From: Pelagibius sp050043265
GTDB taxonomy: Bacteria; Pseudomonadota; Alphaproteobacteria; Kiloniellales; Kiloniellaceae
Length of the DNA: 64,000 nt
Direction: 5' to 3'
Assembly: GCA_050043265.1 (NCBI GenBank)
Contig: JBHJIR010000041.1
Coordinates: 56,004-120,003 of the forward strand
A program made the position numbers and the translations under genes. Under the pieces are notes generated by a model. It saw only the letters and a program-made list of their open reading frames with translations. It was not told the origin of the DNA and searched no databases. Of this stretch, positions 39,932 to 49,930 are shown one piece after another (within the stretch, counting starts at the first letter, position 1; each line of letters starts with the position of its first letter).

Positions 39932-42787
39932 ATGACCGTCGACTACCGATCCACCGTCTTCCTGCCGAAGACCGACTTCCCGATGCGCGCGGGGCTGGCC
40001 GAGAACGAGCCGAAGACCCTGAAGCGCTGGGAAGAGATGGACCTGTTCGGCCGGCTGCGCGAGGCCTCGGCGGGCCGCGAGAAGTTCATCCTCCACGACG
40101 GCCCGCCCTACGCCAACGGTCATCTGCACATCGGCCATGCCCTCAACAAGATCCTCAAGGACCTGATCAACCGCGCCCACCAGATGCTGGGCAAGGATGC
40201 CCACTACGTGCCGGGCTGGGACTGCCACGGCCTGCCCATCGAGTGGAAGATCGAGGAGCAGTACCGCGCCGCCGGCAAGGACAAGGACAACGTGCCGGTC
40301 CTGGAGTTCCGCAAGGAATGCCGCGACTTCGCCGAAAAGTGGGTGAAAATCCAGACCGAGGAATTCAAGCGCCTGGGCGTGGTCGGCAACTGGCAGCGCC
40401 CCTACACCACCATGTCGTTCGACGCCGAGGCGCAGATTGTGCGCGAGATCGGCAAGTTCCTGATGAACGGCGGCATCTACAAGGGATCGCGTCCCGTGTT
40501 GTGGTCGGTGGTCGAGAAGACCGCCCTGGCCGATGCCGAGGTCGAGTATCACGACCACACCTCGACGACCATCTGGGTACGCTTCCCGGTGGTGAAGGCG
40601 GCCAACCCGCTGCTGGAGGGCGCTTCGGTGGTGATCTGGACCACGACGCCCTGGACCATCCCCGGCAACCGTGCCGTCGCCTTCGGCGAAGAGATCGCCT
40701 ACGGCGTCTGGCGGGTCGACGCGGTGGCCGAGGGCAGCGCGGCGGTGGTCGGTGAGACGCTGGTGCTGGCCGAGGAGATGGCCGAGCAGGTGAAGGCCGA
40801 CGCCGGCATCGAGGCGTGGACCGCGCTGGGCGCAGCGGGCGACCTCAGCGGCACGGTAGTGGCGCATCCCTGGCGCGGCGTGGCCGCGGCCGAGGGCGGC
40901 TACGACTTCGACGTGCCGGTGCTGGCCGGCGATTTCGTCACCACCGAGCAGGGCACCGGTTTCGTCCACATCGCCCCGGGCCACGGCGCCGACGACTGGG
41001 CGCTGGGCCGCCAGTACGGCATCGAGATCCCGCAGACCGTCGATGGCGCGGGCCATTTCTACGATCACGTGCCGCTGCTGGCCGGCGCGGTGGTCTACGA
41101 CGCCGACGGCAAGCCGGGCGACGCCAACGGCAAGGTCATCAAGGCCCTGGTCGAGGCCGGCCGGCTGCTGAACAAGGGCCGGCTGAAGCACAGCTATCCG
41201 CATTCCTGGCGTTCCAAGGCGCCGCTGATCTTCCGCAATACCTCGCAGTGGTTCATCTCCATGGAGACGAACGACCTGCGCAAGAAGGCGCTGAAGGCCA
41301 TCGACGACACCCGCTTCGTGCCCGGCACGGGGCGCAACCGCCTGCGCTCGATGATCGAGCAGCGTCCCGACTGGTGCATCTCGCGCCAGCGCCTGTGGGG
41401 CGTGCCGCTGTCGATCTTCGTCGACAAGAAGACCGGCGAGCCGCTGCGCGACCCCAAGGTCATCGACCGCATCGCCGCGGCCTTCGCGGAGGAGGGCGGC
41501 GATGCCTGGTTCTCGCGCGACCCGCAGCACTTCCTCGGCAACGATTACAGCGCCGACGACTACGAGCAGGTCTCCGACGTGGTCGAGGTGTGGTTCGACT
41601 CCGGCTCGACCCACGCCTTCGTGCTGGAGGCGCGGCCGGAGCTGAAGTGGCCGGCCGACCTCTACCTGGAAGGCTCCGACCCGCACCGCGGCTGGTTCCA
41701 CTCCTCGCTGCTGGAATCCTCGGGCACGCGCGGGCGCGCGCCCTATGACGCCGTCCTGACCCACGGCTTCATCCTGGAGGAGCAGGGCAAGGAGAAGATG
41801 TCGAAGTCGAAGGGCAACGCCCTCTCGCCGCAGCAGGTGGTCGACAGCCAGGGCGCCGATATCCTGCGCCTCTGGGTGGTCGCCTCGAATTACGAGGAAG
41901 ACCTTCGCTTCGGCCCGGAGATCCTGAAGTACCAGAGCGACGCCTACCGCCGTCTGCGCAACACCCTGCGCTATCTGCTCGGCAATCTCGACGGCTTCGA
42001 CGAGAGCGAGCGCGTTGCCGCCGCGGACATGCCGGAGCTGGAGCGCTGGGTGCTGCACCGCCTGGCCGAGATCGACGCCCAGGTGCGGCAGAACGTCGAA
42101 GACTTCGATTTCCATGCTCTCTACCAGGCGGTCTACACCTTCTGCGCCGTCGACCTCTCGGCCTTCTATTTCGATGTGCGCAAGGACACGCTGTACTGCG
42201 ACCGCCCGGACTCGATCCAGCGGCGCGCCTGCCGTACCGTGCTGGACGAGCTGTTTTCCTGCCTCACCGCCTGGCTGGCACCGATCCTCTGCTTCACGAC
42301 GGAGGAGGCCTGGTGGCTGCGCGGCAGCGGCCCGGAGGCCTCGGTCCACCTGCGCACTTTCCCGCAAGTGCCGGCCGGCTGGCGCGACGACGCTCTGGCG
42401 GCCAAGTGGGCCAAGGTGCGCGACGTACGCCGCGTGGTAACCGGTGCCCTGGAAGTCGAGCGGGCCGCCAAGCGCATCCGCTCCAGCCTGGAGGCCAGCC
42501 CGGTGGTGCACATCGGGCAGCCGGAACTGATGGAGGCCGTCGCTTCGGTGGACTTCGCCGATGTCGCGATCACCTCCGGTATCGTCCTCAGCGACGTGCC
42601 GGCCCCGGCCGAGGCGTTCCGCCTGGCCGATGTGGCCGGCGTGGCGGTGGTCGCCGCCCCGGCCACGGGCGACAAGTGCGAGCGCTGCTGGAAGGTGCTG
42701 CCCGAGGTTGGCCAGGTGGCCGCGGCGCCGCAGACCTGCACGCGCTGCGCTGATGCGGTGCAGCATCTGGGGGCCGCAGCGCAGTAG
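39932..42787 (+). CDS. ileS: Isoleucyl-tRNA synthetase
   Basis: A 951-residue class Ia synthetase. HIGH is HLHIGH at 64-69 and KMSKS is KMSKSKGN near 622. The editing domain holds VVIWTTTPWTIPGNRAV. The C-terminal zinc finger CERCWKVLP...CTRC is present, as in the bacterial (type 1) form. The gene starts 13 bp after ribF. Confidence 0.98.
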   Translation: MTVDYRSTVFLPKTDFPMRAGLAENEPKTLKRWEEMDLFGRLREASAGREKFILHDGPPYANGHLHIGHALNKILKDLINRAHQMLGKDAHYVPGWDCHGLPIEWKIEEQYRAAGKDKDNVPVLEFRKECRDFAEKWVKIQTEEFKRLGVVGNWQRPYTTMSFDAEAQIVREIGKFLMNGGIYKGSRPVLWSVVEKTALADAEVEYHDHTSTTIWVRFPVVKAANPLLEGASVVIWTTTPWTIPGNRAVAFGEEIAYGVWRVDAVAEGSAAVVGETLVLAEEMAEQVKADAGIEAWTALGAAGDLSGTVVAHPWRGVAAAEGGYDFDVPVLAGDFVTTEQGTGFVHIAPGHGADDWALGRQYGIEIPQTVDGAGHFYDHVPLLAGAVVYDADGKPGDANGKVIKALVEAGRLLNKGRLKHSYPHSWRSKAPLIFRNTSQWFISMETNDLRKKALKAIDDTRFVPGTGRNRLRSMIEQRPDWCISRQRLWGVPLSIFVDKKTGEPLRDPKVIDRIAAAFAEEGGDAWFSRDPQHFLGNDYSADDYEQVSDVVEVWFDSGSTHAFVLEARPELKWPADLYLEGSDPHRGWFHSSLLESSGTRGRAPYDAVLTHGFILEEQGKEKMSKSKGNALSPQQVVDSQGADILRLWVVASNYEEDLRFGPEILKYQSDAYRRLRNTLRYLLGNLDGFDESERVAAADMPELERWVLHRLAEIDAQVRQNVEDFDFHALYQAVYTFCAVDLSAFYFDVRKDTLYCDRPDSIQRRACRTVLDELFSCLTAWLAPILCFTTEEAWWLRGSGPEASVHLRTFPQVPAGWRDDALAAKWAKVRDVRRVVTGALEVERAAKRIRSSLEASPVVHIGQPELMEAVASVDFADVAITSGIVLSDVPAPAEAFRLADVAGVAVVAAPATGDKCERCWKVLPEVGQVAAAPQTCTRCADAVQHLGAAAQ

Positions 42788-42824
42788 CGCGGCGCCGTCA
42801 CCCCACACCGATCCGGATCGCCCG

Positions 42825-43319
42825 ATGCAACGCACGCTCTTCCTCGCCACCGCCGTGCTGCTGGCCGATCAGCTGACCAAGTGGCTGATCCTGAACGCCG
42901 TCATGCAGCCGCCGCAGGTCATCGAGATCACCGGCTTTTTCAATCTGGTGCTGACCTACAACACCGGCGTCAGCTTCGGGCTGTTTCAGGGCGGCGCCGC
43001 CTGGAAGCCCTACCTGCTGATCGCGGTGAACCTCGCGGTCTCGGTCGGCCTGCTGATCTGGCTGCGCAAAGAGATCGCAAAAGAGGGGAGCGGGGGCCTG
43101 ATGCCGCTGGCCGTCGGTCTGGTCGTCGGCGGGGCGCTGGGCAATGCCGTCGACCGCCTGTACCTGCCGGGGGTGGTGGATTTCCTGGATTTCCACCTGG
43201 CCGGCTGGCACTGGCCCGCCTTCAACCTGGCGGACAGCGCCATCGTCTGCGGGGTTGTCCTGATTGTCGCGGATGGCTTGTTCCAGCCGGGCAGGAAGGG
43301 TAATAAGGGGCGGGGATAG
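42825..43319 (+). CDS. lspA: Lipoprotein signal peptidase
   Basis: A 164-residue inner-membrane aspartic protease with four helices. It cleaves prolipoproteins after lipidation. Catalytic Asps lie in GNAVDRLYLPGVVDFLDF and FNLADSAIV. NTGVSFGLF is the conserved Asn motif. It follows ileS by 37 bp, the common ileS-lspA order. Confidence 0.96.
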   Translation: MQRTLFLATAVLLADQLTKWLILNAVMQPPQVIEITGFFNLVLTYNTGVSFGLFQGGAAWKPYLLIAVNLAVSVGLLIWLRKEIAKEGSGGLMPLAVGLVVGGALGNAVDRLYLPGVVDFLDFHLAGWHWPAFNLADSAIVCGVVLIVADGLFQPGRKGNKGRG

Positions 43320-43333
43320 GGAGGACGTCGATA

Positions 43334-43915
43334 ATGGAAAGCAGCATGAAACTCAGGCTTCTCATGATTGCCGGTCTGGCGCTGACCGTGTCCGCCTGTG
43401 GCGGCTTCCGGGACCAGCTCGGCCTGACCAAGCAGTCGCCCGACGAATTCCGCGTCGTCTCGCGTGCGCCGCTGACGCTGCCGCCGGATTACAGCCTGCG
43501 TCCGCCGGAGCCGGGGGCACCGCGCCCGCAGGTCGGCACCGCCGCCCAGCAGGCCGAACGCGCGGTCTTCGCCAACAGCCAGAACCCGGCCCTGGACCTC
43601 ACGGGGCAGCAGCAGGCCGCGGTGCCGCGTACCGCCGGCGAGCAGGCCCTGTTGAACGCTGCCGGGGTAGCCGATGCCGATCCCAACATCCGCCTGATCG
43701 TCGACCGCGAAACCAAGCAGATCAACGACGAGTCGGATTACTTCATCGACCGTCTGGTGTTCTGGATCGACTCCGCGCCGTGCGGCACCATCGTCGATCC
43801 GGTGGCTGAAACGCGCCGCCTGCAGGAAAACGCCGCCCTGGGCCAGCCGGCCACCACGGGGCCGACTCCGCAGATCGAACGCCGCCGTAAGGCGCCGCTG
43901 GAAGGCCTCTTCTGA
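43334..43915 (+). CDS. DUF3035 lipoprotein
   Basis: A 193-residue lipoprotein (lipobox LTVSAC at about residue 22). The family motif SPDEFRVVSRAPLTLPPDYS and LRPPEPG follow. DUF3035 proteins are alphaproteobacterial, and some have been linked to the outer-membrane assembly complex (BamF). It lies 14 bp after lspA, whose product should process it. Confidence 0.88.
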   Translation: MESSMKLRLLMIAGLALTVSACGGFRDQLGLTKQSPDEFRVVSRAPLTLPPDYSLRPPEPGAPRPQVGTAAQQAERAVFANSQNPALDLTGQQQAAVPRTAGEQALLNAAGVADADPNIRLIVDRETKQINDESDYFIDRLVFWIDSAPCGTIVDPVAETRRLQENAALGQPATTGPTPQIERRRKAPLEGLF

Positions 43916-44150
43916 GCCGACTTTCCGGCCTTATTTTGGGCCCGGCGTGGCCGGTCTGCTGACCGGACGTTAACGATTGTTCATCATAATACGGCCGGAC
44001 GTCCGCTTGCGGGCGCCCGGTTTCGTGCCATATAGATGATCAATCGACTCATTTAAGTTGAGCGGCACCCAGGCCCTGCAACGACCGCCTGCCGCGCTCT
44101 TCTGAATGCCGTCTGAACGCCCGCGTAGAATGCCCGAGGGAGGCCAAGGA

Positions 44151-45545
44151 ATGACCGTTTTCCGCCGCACGGCTCAGCTTTTCACCCCCCTGTTGGCGAT
44201 GCTGGCCGTCTTCCTGGCCGTTTTCGGGGCCGCCGCCCTGGGGCAGCCGGGCCCGGCGCAGGCCAAGGTCTTCGATCCGGTCAGCTTCACCCTGGAAAAT
44301 GGTCTGCAGGTGGTGGTGGCGGAGAATCACCGCGCACCGATCTTCTATCATTCGGTGTGGTACCGGGGCGGTGCCGCCGACGAGCAGGCCGGCGAGGCGG
44401 GCCGCGCCCACTTCCTCGAGCATCTCATGTTCAAGGGCACCGAGACCCTGGCCCCCGGCGAGTTCTCGGACATCATCGCCGCTAACGGCGGTCAGCAGAA
44501 CGCTTTTACTTCCTGGGACTACACCGCCTACTACCAGACGGTCGCCGCCGACCGCCTGGAAATCATGATGAAGAACGAGGCCGACCGCATGGTCAACCTG
44601 CAGCTCACCGACGACGTGGTGCTGCCGGAGCGCGAGGTCGTCCGCGAGGAGCGCCGCAGCCGCATCGACAACGAGCCGGGCAGCCAGCTCGGCGAACTGA
44701 GCCGCGCTATCCAGTTCCTCAACCATCCTTACCGCATTCCGATCATCGGTTGGGACCACGAGATCGAGCAGCTCAGCACCCAGGCGGCGATTGCCTTCTA
44801 CGAGAAGTGGTACGCGCCCAACAACGCGATCCTCGTCGTCGCCGGCGATGTCGATCCCGAGCAGGTGCACCAACTGGCTGAGAAATACTATGGCGTCATC
44901 CCGGCGAAGGCCGTGCCCGAGCGCAACCGCGTCGTCGAGCCGCCGCAGAACGCGCCGCGTGAAGTGCGCCTGACCTCTGCGCGCGTGCGCCAGCCCCAGG
45001 TCTCGATCAGCTACCTGGCGCCGAGCTATCGCCAGGTGGCCCAGGACGCCGGCGACAACACGGCCTACGCCCTGCAGGTCGCCTCGGAAATCGTCGGCGG
45101 TGGCGCCCCCGCGCGTCTCAACAGCCGCCTGGTGGGGGAGCAGGGCATCGCCGGCAGCGCCGGGGCCGGCTACAATCCGACCAACTACGACTACTCGACC
45201 TTCTCGTTCTATATCGCACCGCGTCCCGGCCAGGAGGGCGCGCCCGCCGAGGCGGCGCTGCGCCAGGAGATCGCCAAGCTGCTGGATGAAGGCGTCAGCG
45301 CCGACGAAGTCGCCGCCGCGAAGAAGCGGCTGGTGGCCGGGGCGGTCTTCGCCCGCGACAACCTCAGCACTGCGCCGCGGGTGATCGGCGCCGCCCTGAC
45401 CACGGGCGGCAGCCTGGAGCAGGTCGAGGCCTGGCCGGACCGCATTGCCACGGTGACGGCGGAAGAGGTCAACACGGCCCTGAAGCAGGTGCTGCGCGAC
45501 GAGCAGTCGGTGACCAGCTATCTGCTGCCGGATCCGACGAGTTAG
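44151..45545 (+). CDS. M16 zinc peptidase, catalytic subunit
   Basis: A 464-residue secreted insulinase-family peptidase. A signal peptide (about 1-38) ends near GPAQA. The inverted zinc motif is HFLEH, followed by the third ligand Glu in MVNLQLTDDVVLPEREVVREERR (given in two parts in the protein). Two M16 domains are present. The paired next gene lacks the zinc site. GGGAGG lies 7 nt before the ATG. Confidence 0.93.
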   Translation: MTVFRRTAQLFTPLLAMLAVFLAVFGAAALGQPGPAQAKVFDPVSFTLENGLQVVVAENHRAPIFYHSVWYRGGAADEQAGEAGRAHFLEHLMFKGTETLAPGEFSDIIAANGGQQNAFTSWDYTAYYQTVAADRLEIMMKNEADRMVNLQLTDDVVLPEREVVREERRSRIDNEPGSQLGELSRAIQFLNHPYRIPIIGWDHEIEQLSTQAAIAFYEKWYAPNNAILVVAGDVDPEQVHQLAEKYYGVIPAKAVPERNRVVEPPQNAPREVRLTSARVRQPQVSISYLAPSYRQVAQDAGDNTAYALQVASEIVGGGAPARLNSRLVGEQGIAGSAGAGYNPTNYDYSTFSFYIAPRPGQEGAPAEAALRQEIAKLLDEGVSADEVAAAKKRLVAGAVFARDNLSTAPRVIGAALTTGGSLEQVEAWPDRIATVTAEEVNTALKQVLRDEQSVTSYLLPDPTS

Positions 45546-45620
45546 GGTCCGACGGGCTCATAAGCGCCAGTTAGGCTGACCCGACAGGCTGAAGCGTTTC
45601 AACGAAGAGGAAATCCGTCG

Positions 45621-46985
45621 ATGGGAATCCCGAACCGCCGGGTAGCGGCGCCGCTCACGGCCCTGCTCGTCGCCTTTACCGTTACCTTCGCCGCCTTCCA
45701 GGCGCGCGCCGTCGAGGTGCAGCGCGTGGTCAGCCCCGGCGGCATCGAGGCCTGGCTGGTGGAGGACCACACCAACCCGATCATTGCACTGGAGCTCGCC
45801 TTCCGCGGCGGCGCGGCGCTGGATCCCGAGGGCAAGGCGGGCCTGGCGGACATGGTGGCCAGCACCAGCGATGAAGGCGCCGGGCCGCTCGACTCCCAGG
45901 CCTTCCAGGGCGAACTCGACAACCTCTCCATTTCGCTGCACTTCAACGCCGGGCTCGACAGCTTCAGCGGCTCGCTGGAGACCCTGACGGCGAACCGCGA
46001 CCGCGCTTTCGAACTGCTGCGCCTGGCGCTGACCGAGCCGCGTTTCGATGCCGAACCGGTCGAGCGCATCCGCAGCCAGCTCGCCGCCAGCCTGTCGCGT
46101 GAGTCGGAAGACCCGAACTATATCGCCAGCCGCGTGCTGCGCCGCATGATGTACGGCGACCATCCCTACGCGCGGCCGTCGCGGGGCACCGAGGCCTCGA
46201 TCTCGAAGCTCAGCGCCGAGGACCTGCGCGGGTTCGTGGCCGACCGCTTCGGGCGCGACCGGATCTTCGTCGGCGTGGTCGGCGACATCACACCGGATGA
46301 ACTGGCCAAGGCGCTGGACGACACCTTTGGCGCCCTGCCGGCCAAGGCGAAGCCTTTCGCCGTGCCGGAAGCCACCGTCGGCAACAGCGGCGAGACGGTG
46401 GTGATCGCCAAGCCGATCCCGCAGTCGGTGGTCGCCCTGGGCCAGCAGGGCATCCGCCGCGACGACCCGGACTACTACGCCGCCTATGTGGTGAACTACG
46501 TCCTGGGCGGCGGCGGGTTTTCCTCGCGGCTGGTCGAGGAGGTGCGTGAGAAGCGCGGCCTTGCCTATTCGGTCTACTCCTACCTGGCGCCCTACGACCA
46601 CGGTTCGATGATCTACGGCGGGACGGCGACCCAGAACGCCCGCGTCGGCGAATCCCTCGACCTCATCCGCCAGGAATGGCGCCGCATGGCCGAGGCCGGG
46701 CCGACGGCCGAGGAACTGGACGCCGCCAAGCGCTACCTCACCGGCTCCTTCCCGCTGCGCTTCAACAGCTCCGACAATATCGCCGGCATGCTGGTCGGCA
46801 TGCAGACCGAAGACCTGGGCATCGACTACCTGGACAAACGCAACAGCTACATCGAGGCGGTGACCCTGGACGACGCCAAGCGGGTGGCCAAGCGGCTCTA
46901 CGACGCCGACGCCCTCACCGTCGTGGTGGTCGGCACGCCCGAGGGCGTCACCCCCACCCGCGAGGCCCCCGGCGACGGGAGCTGA
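45621..46985 (+). CDS. M16 peptidase-like, non-catalytic partner
   Basis: A 454-residue secreted M16 homologue with a signal peptide to about residue 30. The HxxEH site is replaced (GLADMVAST). It keeps the substrate-binding C-terminal segment LVEEVREKRGLAYSVYSYL typical of the inactive subunit. By analogy with mitochondrial processing peptidase, it should form a heterodimer with the enzyme encoded 75 bp upstream. Confidence 0.92.
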   Translation: MGIPNRRVAAPLTALLVAFTVTFAAFQARAVEVQRVVSPGGIEAWLVEDHTNPIIALELAFRGGAALDPEGKAGLADMVASTSDEGAGPLDSQAFQGELDNLSISLHFNAGLDSFSGSLETLTANRDRAFELLRLALTEPRFDAEPVERIRSQLAASLSRESEDPNYIASRVLRRMMYGDHPYARPSRGTEASISKLSAEDLRGFVADRFGRDRIFVGVVGDITPDELAKALDDTFGALPAKAKPFAVPEATVGNSGETVVIAKPIPQSVVALGQQGIRRDDPDYYAAYVVNYVLGGGGFSSRLVEEVREKRGLAYSVYSYLAPYDHGSMIYGGTATQNARVGESLDLIRQEWRRMAEAGPTAEELDAAKRYLTGSFPLRFNSSDNIAGMLVGMQTEDLGIDYLDKRNSYIEAVTLDDAKRVAKRLYDADALTVVVVGTPEGVTPTREAPGDGS

Positions 46986-47063
46986 GGGGCGCTTTTTCGG
47001 CGCTCCGCAACCTGGAGATGGGGTAGCCTGAGGGCTGTTCGCCATCTTCGGGGATTTGCGTCC

Positions 47064-47597
47064 ATGCCGTCCGTCAAAGATATCGCCTTCGTCGGCTGCC
47101 GCCTGCTGGCGCTTTTTCTTCTGTTCAATGCCGTGCTGGGTATTGCTTTCAACACCCGTTTTTTCTTCATGAACCAAGGCATGTCGCACTGGAGCTTGAG
47201 CGACAGGGTGATGGAGTTCGGGTTCTATGCCATTCCGCTGGCCTTTCTTATCGCCATGTTTGCCTTTCTGTGGTGGGGGGCAGGTTGGATCGCTGGCAAG
47301 GCGACGGCAGACATGCCGGCCGCATCGGCATCGACTGCGGAAAGCTGGTCGCGTCACAGCCTTCTGTCGTTGGTGGTGACGGCAGCCGGACTGTGGGCTC
47401 TGATCCAACACCTCCCGGTCGCCGTTTCGTATTTCATGTTTTTCGTTTGGGCCGACTCACGGGGGAGGGACAGCACCGGGCTCATCGCGGAGCTCTTGAT
47501 CATCGGCCTCGGGCTTGTTTGTGTCCTCGGTCCTGGGCGTATCGCTGGGACCATCGTGCGATTGCGGCGCTGGTCGGCGGAACGCCACCAGGGTTAG
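47064..47597 (+). CDS. Membrane protein, unknown function
   Basis: A 177-residue protein with four predicted transmembrane helices (about 10-30, 50-72, 98-128, 138-158). No known domain is recognised. Its 3' end overlaps the convergent VOC gene by 4 bp. Its GC is visibly lower than its neighbours', perhaps reflecting recent acquisition. Confidence 0.65.
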   Translation: MPSVKDIAFVGCRLLALFLLFNAVLGIAFNTRFFFMNQGMSHWSLSDRVMEFGFYAIPLAFLIAMFAFLWWGAGWIAGKATADMPAASASTAESWSRHSLLSLVVTAAGLWALIQHLPVAVSYFMFFVWADSRGRDSTGLIAELLIIGLGLVCVLGPGRIAGTIVRLRRWSAERHQG

Positions 47598-47965
47598 TCC
47601 GGATAGCTCGAGACCTCGACGAGGTTGCCGTCGGGGTCGTTGAAGTAGACCGAGACAATGGGGCCGAGGGCGCCGGACTTCTCGACCGGGCCCTCGACGA
47701 TCTCCACTTTCTCCGCCTGCAGTTGAGCGACCACCTTCTCCGGCGGCCATTCGGTGATCAGGCAGATGTCGCCGGAGCCGATGCCCGCGTAGTTGCGGGT
47801 CTCCATGCCCAGGGTCTGCAGATTGATCTTCTGCTGGCCGAATTTCAGCGCCCGCCGCCCGCCGGCAAAGGTCACCGCCTTCATCTTCAGCACCCGGGTG
47901 TAAAAGGCCACCGCGCGCTCGATGTCGCGCACGGTGAGGACGATGTGGTCGATGCGGGAGATCAT
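47594..47965 (-). CDS. VOC-family (glyoxalase-fold) protein
   Basis: A 123-residue protein of two beta-alpha-beta-beta-beta modules. It begins ISRIDHIVLTVRDIERAVAFY and ends PIVSVYFNDPDGNLVEVSSY, with metal-ligand positions His7 and the late Glu. Members include glyoxalases, dioxygenases and resistance proteins, so no substrate is assigned. Confidence 0.87.
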   Translation of the reverse strand: MISRIDHIVLTVRDIERAVAFYTRVLKMKAVTFAGGRRALKFGQQKINLQTLGMETRNYAGIGSGDICLITEWPPEKVVAQLQAEKVEIVEGPVEKSGALGPIVSVYFNDPDGNLVEVSSYPD

Positions 47966-48066
47966 GGCCGGCAGTTTAGCTGATTTTACCGGATTCCTGC
48001 GGCTTTTCGCGACTCCGCCGGGTCTGCTAGTCTGCCGGACGCTTTCAGCCGGAGATCCCCCGACCA

Positions 48067-49926
48067 ATGTCCATCCGCCGCCTGCCGGAAACCCTGGTGA
48101 ACCAAATCGCCGCCGGCGAGGTGGTGGAGCGCCCGGCGGCCGCCGTGAAGGAACTGGTGGAAAACGCCCTCGATGCCGGGGCGCGCCACATCGACGTGGT
48201 GCTGCGCGACGGCGGGCGGGCGCTGCTCGCCGTCACCGACGACGGCTGCGGTATGACACCGGCCGACCTTATCCTGGCGGTCGAGCGCCACGCCACCTCC
48301 AAGCTGCCCGACGACGATCTGGTGCATATTGCCTCGCTGGGCTTCCGGGGCGAGGCGCTGCCCTCCATCGGTGCGGTGGCGCGCCTCACCGTCACCAGCC
48401 GTCCGGCCGATGCCGAGGAAGCCTGGGCATTGAGCGTCGAGGGCGGCAAGCTGTCGCCGCCGGTGCCGGCGGCGCACCCCAAGGGCACCCGGGTCGAGGT
48501 GCGCGACCTGTTCTACGCGACGCCGGCGCGGCTGAAATTCCTCAAGGCCGCCCGCACCGAGGTCTCCCACGCCCAGGACACGGTGAACCGCCTCGCCATG
48601 GCCCACCCGGCGGTCGGCTTCACGCTATCCGACGGGGAGCGGAAGCTGATCGGCCTCGCCCCCGCCGAGGGCGAGCTGTTCGAGGGCCGCCTGAAGCGGC
48701 TCTCGTCCCTCATGGGCCGCGACTTCGCCGACAACGCGCTGCCCATTGAGGCGACGCGCGAGGGCATTCGCCTGACCGGCTACATCGGCCTGCCGACTCT
48801 CAACCGCGGCAACGCGCAGCACCAGTACCTCTTCGTGAACGGCCGCCCGGTGCGCGACAAGCTGCTGTACGGCGCCATCCGCGGCGCCTACCAGGACTTC
48901 CTGGCGCGCGACCGTCATCCTCTGGTGGCGCTGTTCGTCGAACTTTCCTCCGAGGAGGTCGACGTGAATGTCCATCCGGCGAAAGCGGAAGTGCGCTTCC
49001 GCGATCCGGGACTGGTGCGCGGGCTCATCGTCTCGGCCTGCAAGCACGCCCTGGCCCAGGCCGGCCACCGCGCCTCGACCACGGTATCGGACTCGGCGCT
49101 GGGCGCCTTGCGCCCGCAAGGCAACTGGAACCAGACGAACTGGGGCGAGGGCCGCACGTCCCTGCCGCGCGGCCTTGCCGAGGCAACGGCCAGCTATGCC
49201 GCCCCGCTGGACCACACCTGGGGTCAGCAAGTCGGGGGCCAGCAGTTTGGGGGCCAAACCCTGCCGGGGCTCGACGCGGCGCCGGCGGCGATGGCGGCCG
49301 CGGTACAGGCGGCGGCGCGCGAGGCGAGCGATCCAGACAGCGCGCAGTATCCCCTCGGCGCCGCGCGCGCCCAGGTGCACGGCACCTACGTGGTGGCGCA
49401 GACGTCGGACGGCATCGTCATCGTCGACCAGCATGCCGCCCACGAACGCCTGGTCTACGAGCGCATGAAGCAGCAACTGGGCGAGCGCGGCGTGCAGCGC
49501 CAGATGCTGCTGCTGCCCGAGGTGGTCGAACTCGACGAGACGGCGGCCCACCGTGTTGCCGAACGCGCCGAAGAACTGGCGGAGCTGGGCCTGGTGGTGG
49601 AAGCCTTCGGCCCCGGCGCCATCGTGGTGCGCGAGGTGCCGGCGCTGCTGGGCGAGGTCGACGTCCATGGCCTGATCCGCGATCTCGCCGACGAACTGGC
49701 CGAACTGGGCGAGGCGCTGGCACTCAAAGAAAGGCTGGAGCATGTCTGCGGCACCATGGCCTGCCACGGCTCGGTGCGCGCCGGGCGCATCCTCAACACG
49801 ACCGAGATGAACGCCCTGCTGCGCCAGATGGAAGCCACGCCCCACAGCGGCCAGTGCAACCATGGCCGACCGACCTACGTCGAACTGAAGCTCGCCGACA
49901 TCGAACGACTGTTCGGGCGGCGATGA
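48067..49926 (+). CDS. mutL: DNA mismatch repair protein MutL (endonuclease type)
   Basis: A 619-residue GHKL ATPase. N-terminal motifs: KELVENALDAGA, DDGCGM, FRGEAL and FYATPARLKFLK. The C-terminal domain has DQHAAHERLVYE, matching the DQHA-x2-E-x4-E endonuclease motif, plus ACHGSVRAG and CNHGRPT. So it nicks DNA itself and no MutH is needed. The variable linker lies at about 340-430. Confidence 0.97.
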   Translation: MSIRRLPETLVNQIAAGEVVERPAAAVKELVENALDAGARHIDVVLRDGGRALLAVTDDGCGMTPADLILAVERHATSKLPDDDLVHIASLGFRGEALPSIGAVARLTVTSRPADAEEAWALSVEGGKLSPPVPAAHPKGTRVEVRDLFYATPARLKFLKAARTEVSHAQDTVNRLAMAHPAVGFTLSDGERKLIGLAPAEGELFEGRLKRLSSLMGRDFADNALPIEATREGIRLTGYIGLPTLNRGNAQHQYLFVNGRPVRDKLLYGAIRGAYQDFLARDRHPLVALFVELSSEEVDVNVHPAKAEVRFRDPGLVRGLIVSACKHALAQAGHRASTTVSDSALGALRPQGNWNQTNWGEGRTSLPRGLAEATASYAAPLDHTWGQQVGGQQFGGQTLPGLDAAPAAMAAAVQAAAREASDPDSAQYPLGAARAQVHGTYVVAQTSDGIVIVDQHAAHERLVYERMKQQLGERGVQRQMLLLPEVVELDETAAHRVAERAEELAELGLVVEAFGPGAIVVREVPALLGEVDVHGLIRDLADELAELGEALALKERLEHVCGTMACHGSVRAGRILNTTEMNALLRQMEATPHSGQCNHGRPTYVELKLADIERLFGRR

Positions 49927-49930
49927 GCGC

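Noticed and set aside
39911..42850. A 979-codon open frame antisense to ileS
   Set aside because: Antisense shadow of a certain gene in high-GC DNA; low-complexity His/Arg/Gln composition and no domain.
45621..46985. Second M16 protein as a damaged pseudogene because HxxEH is missing
   Set aside because: The frame is intact with a signal peptide, and active/inactive M16 pairs are a known arrangement.
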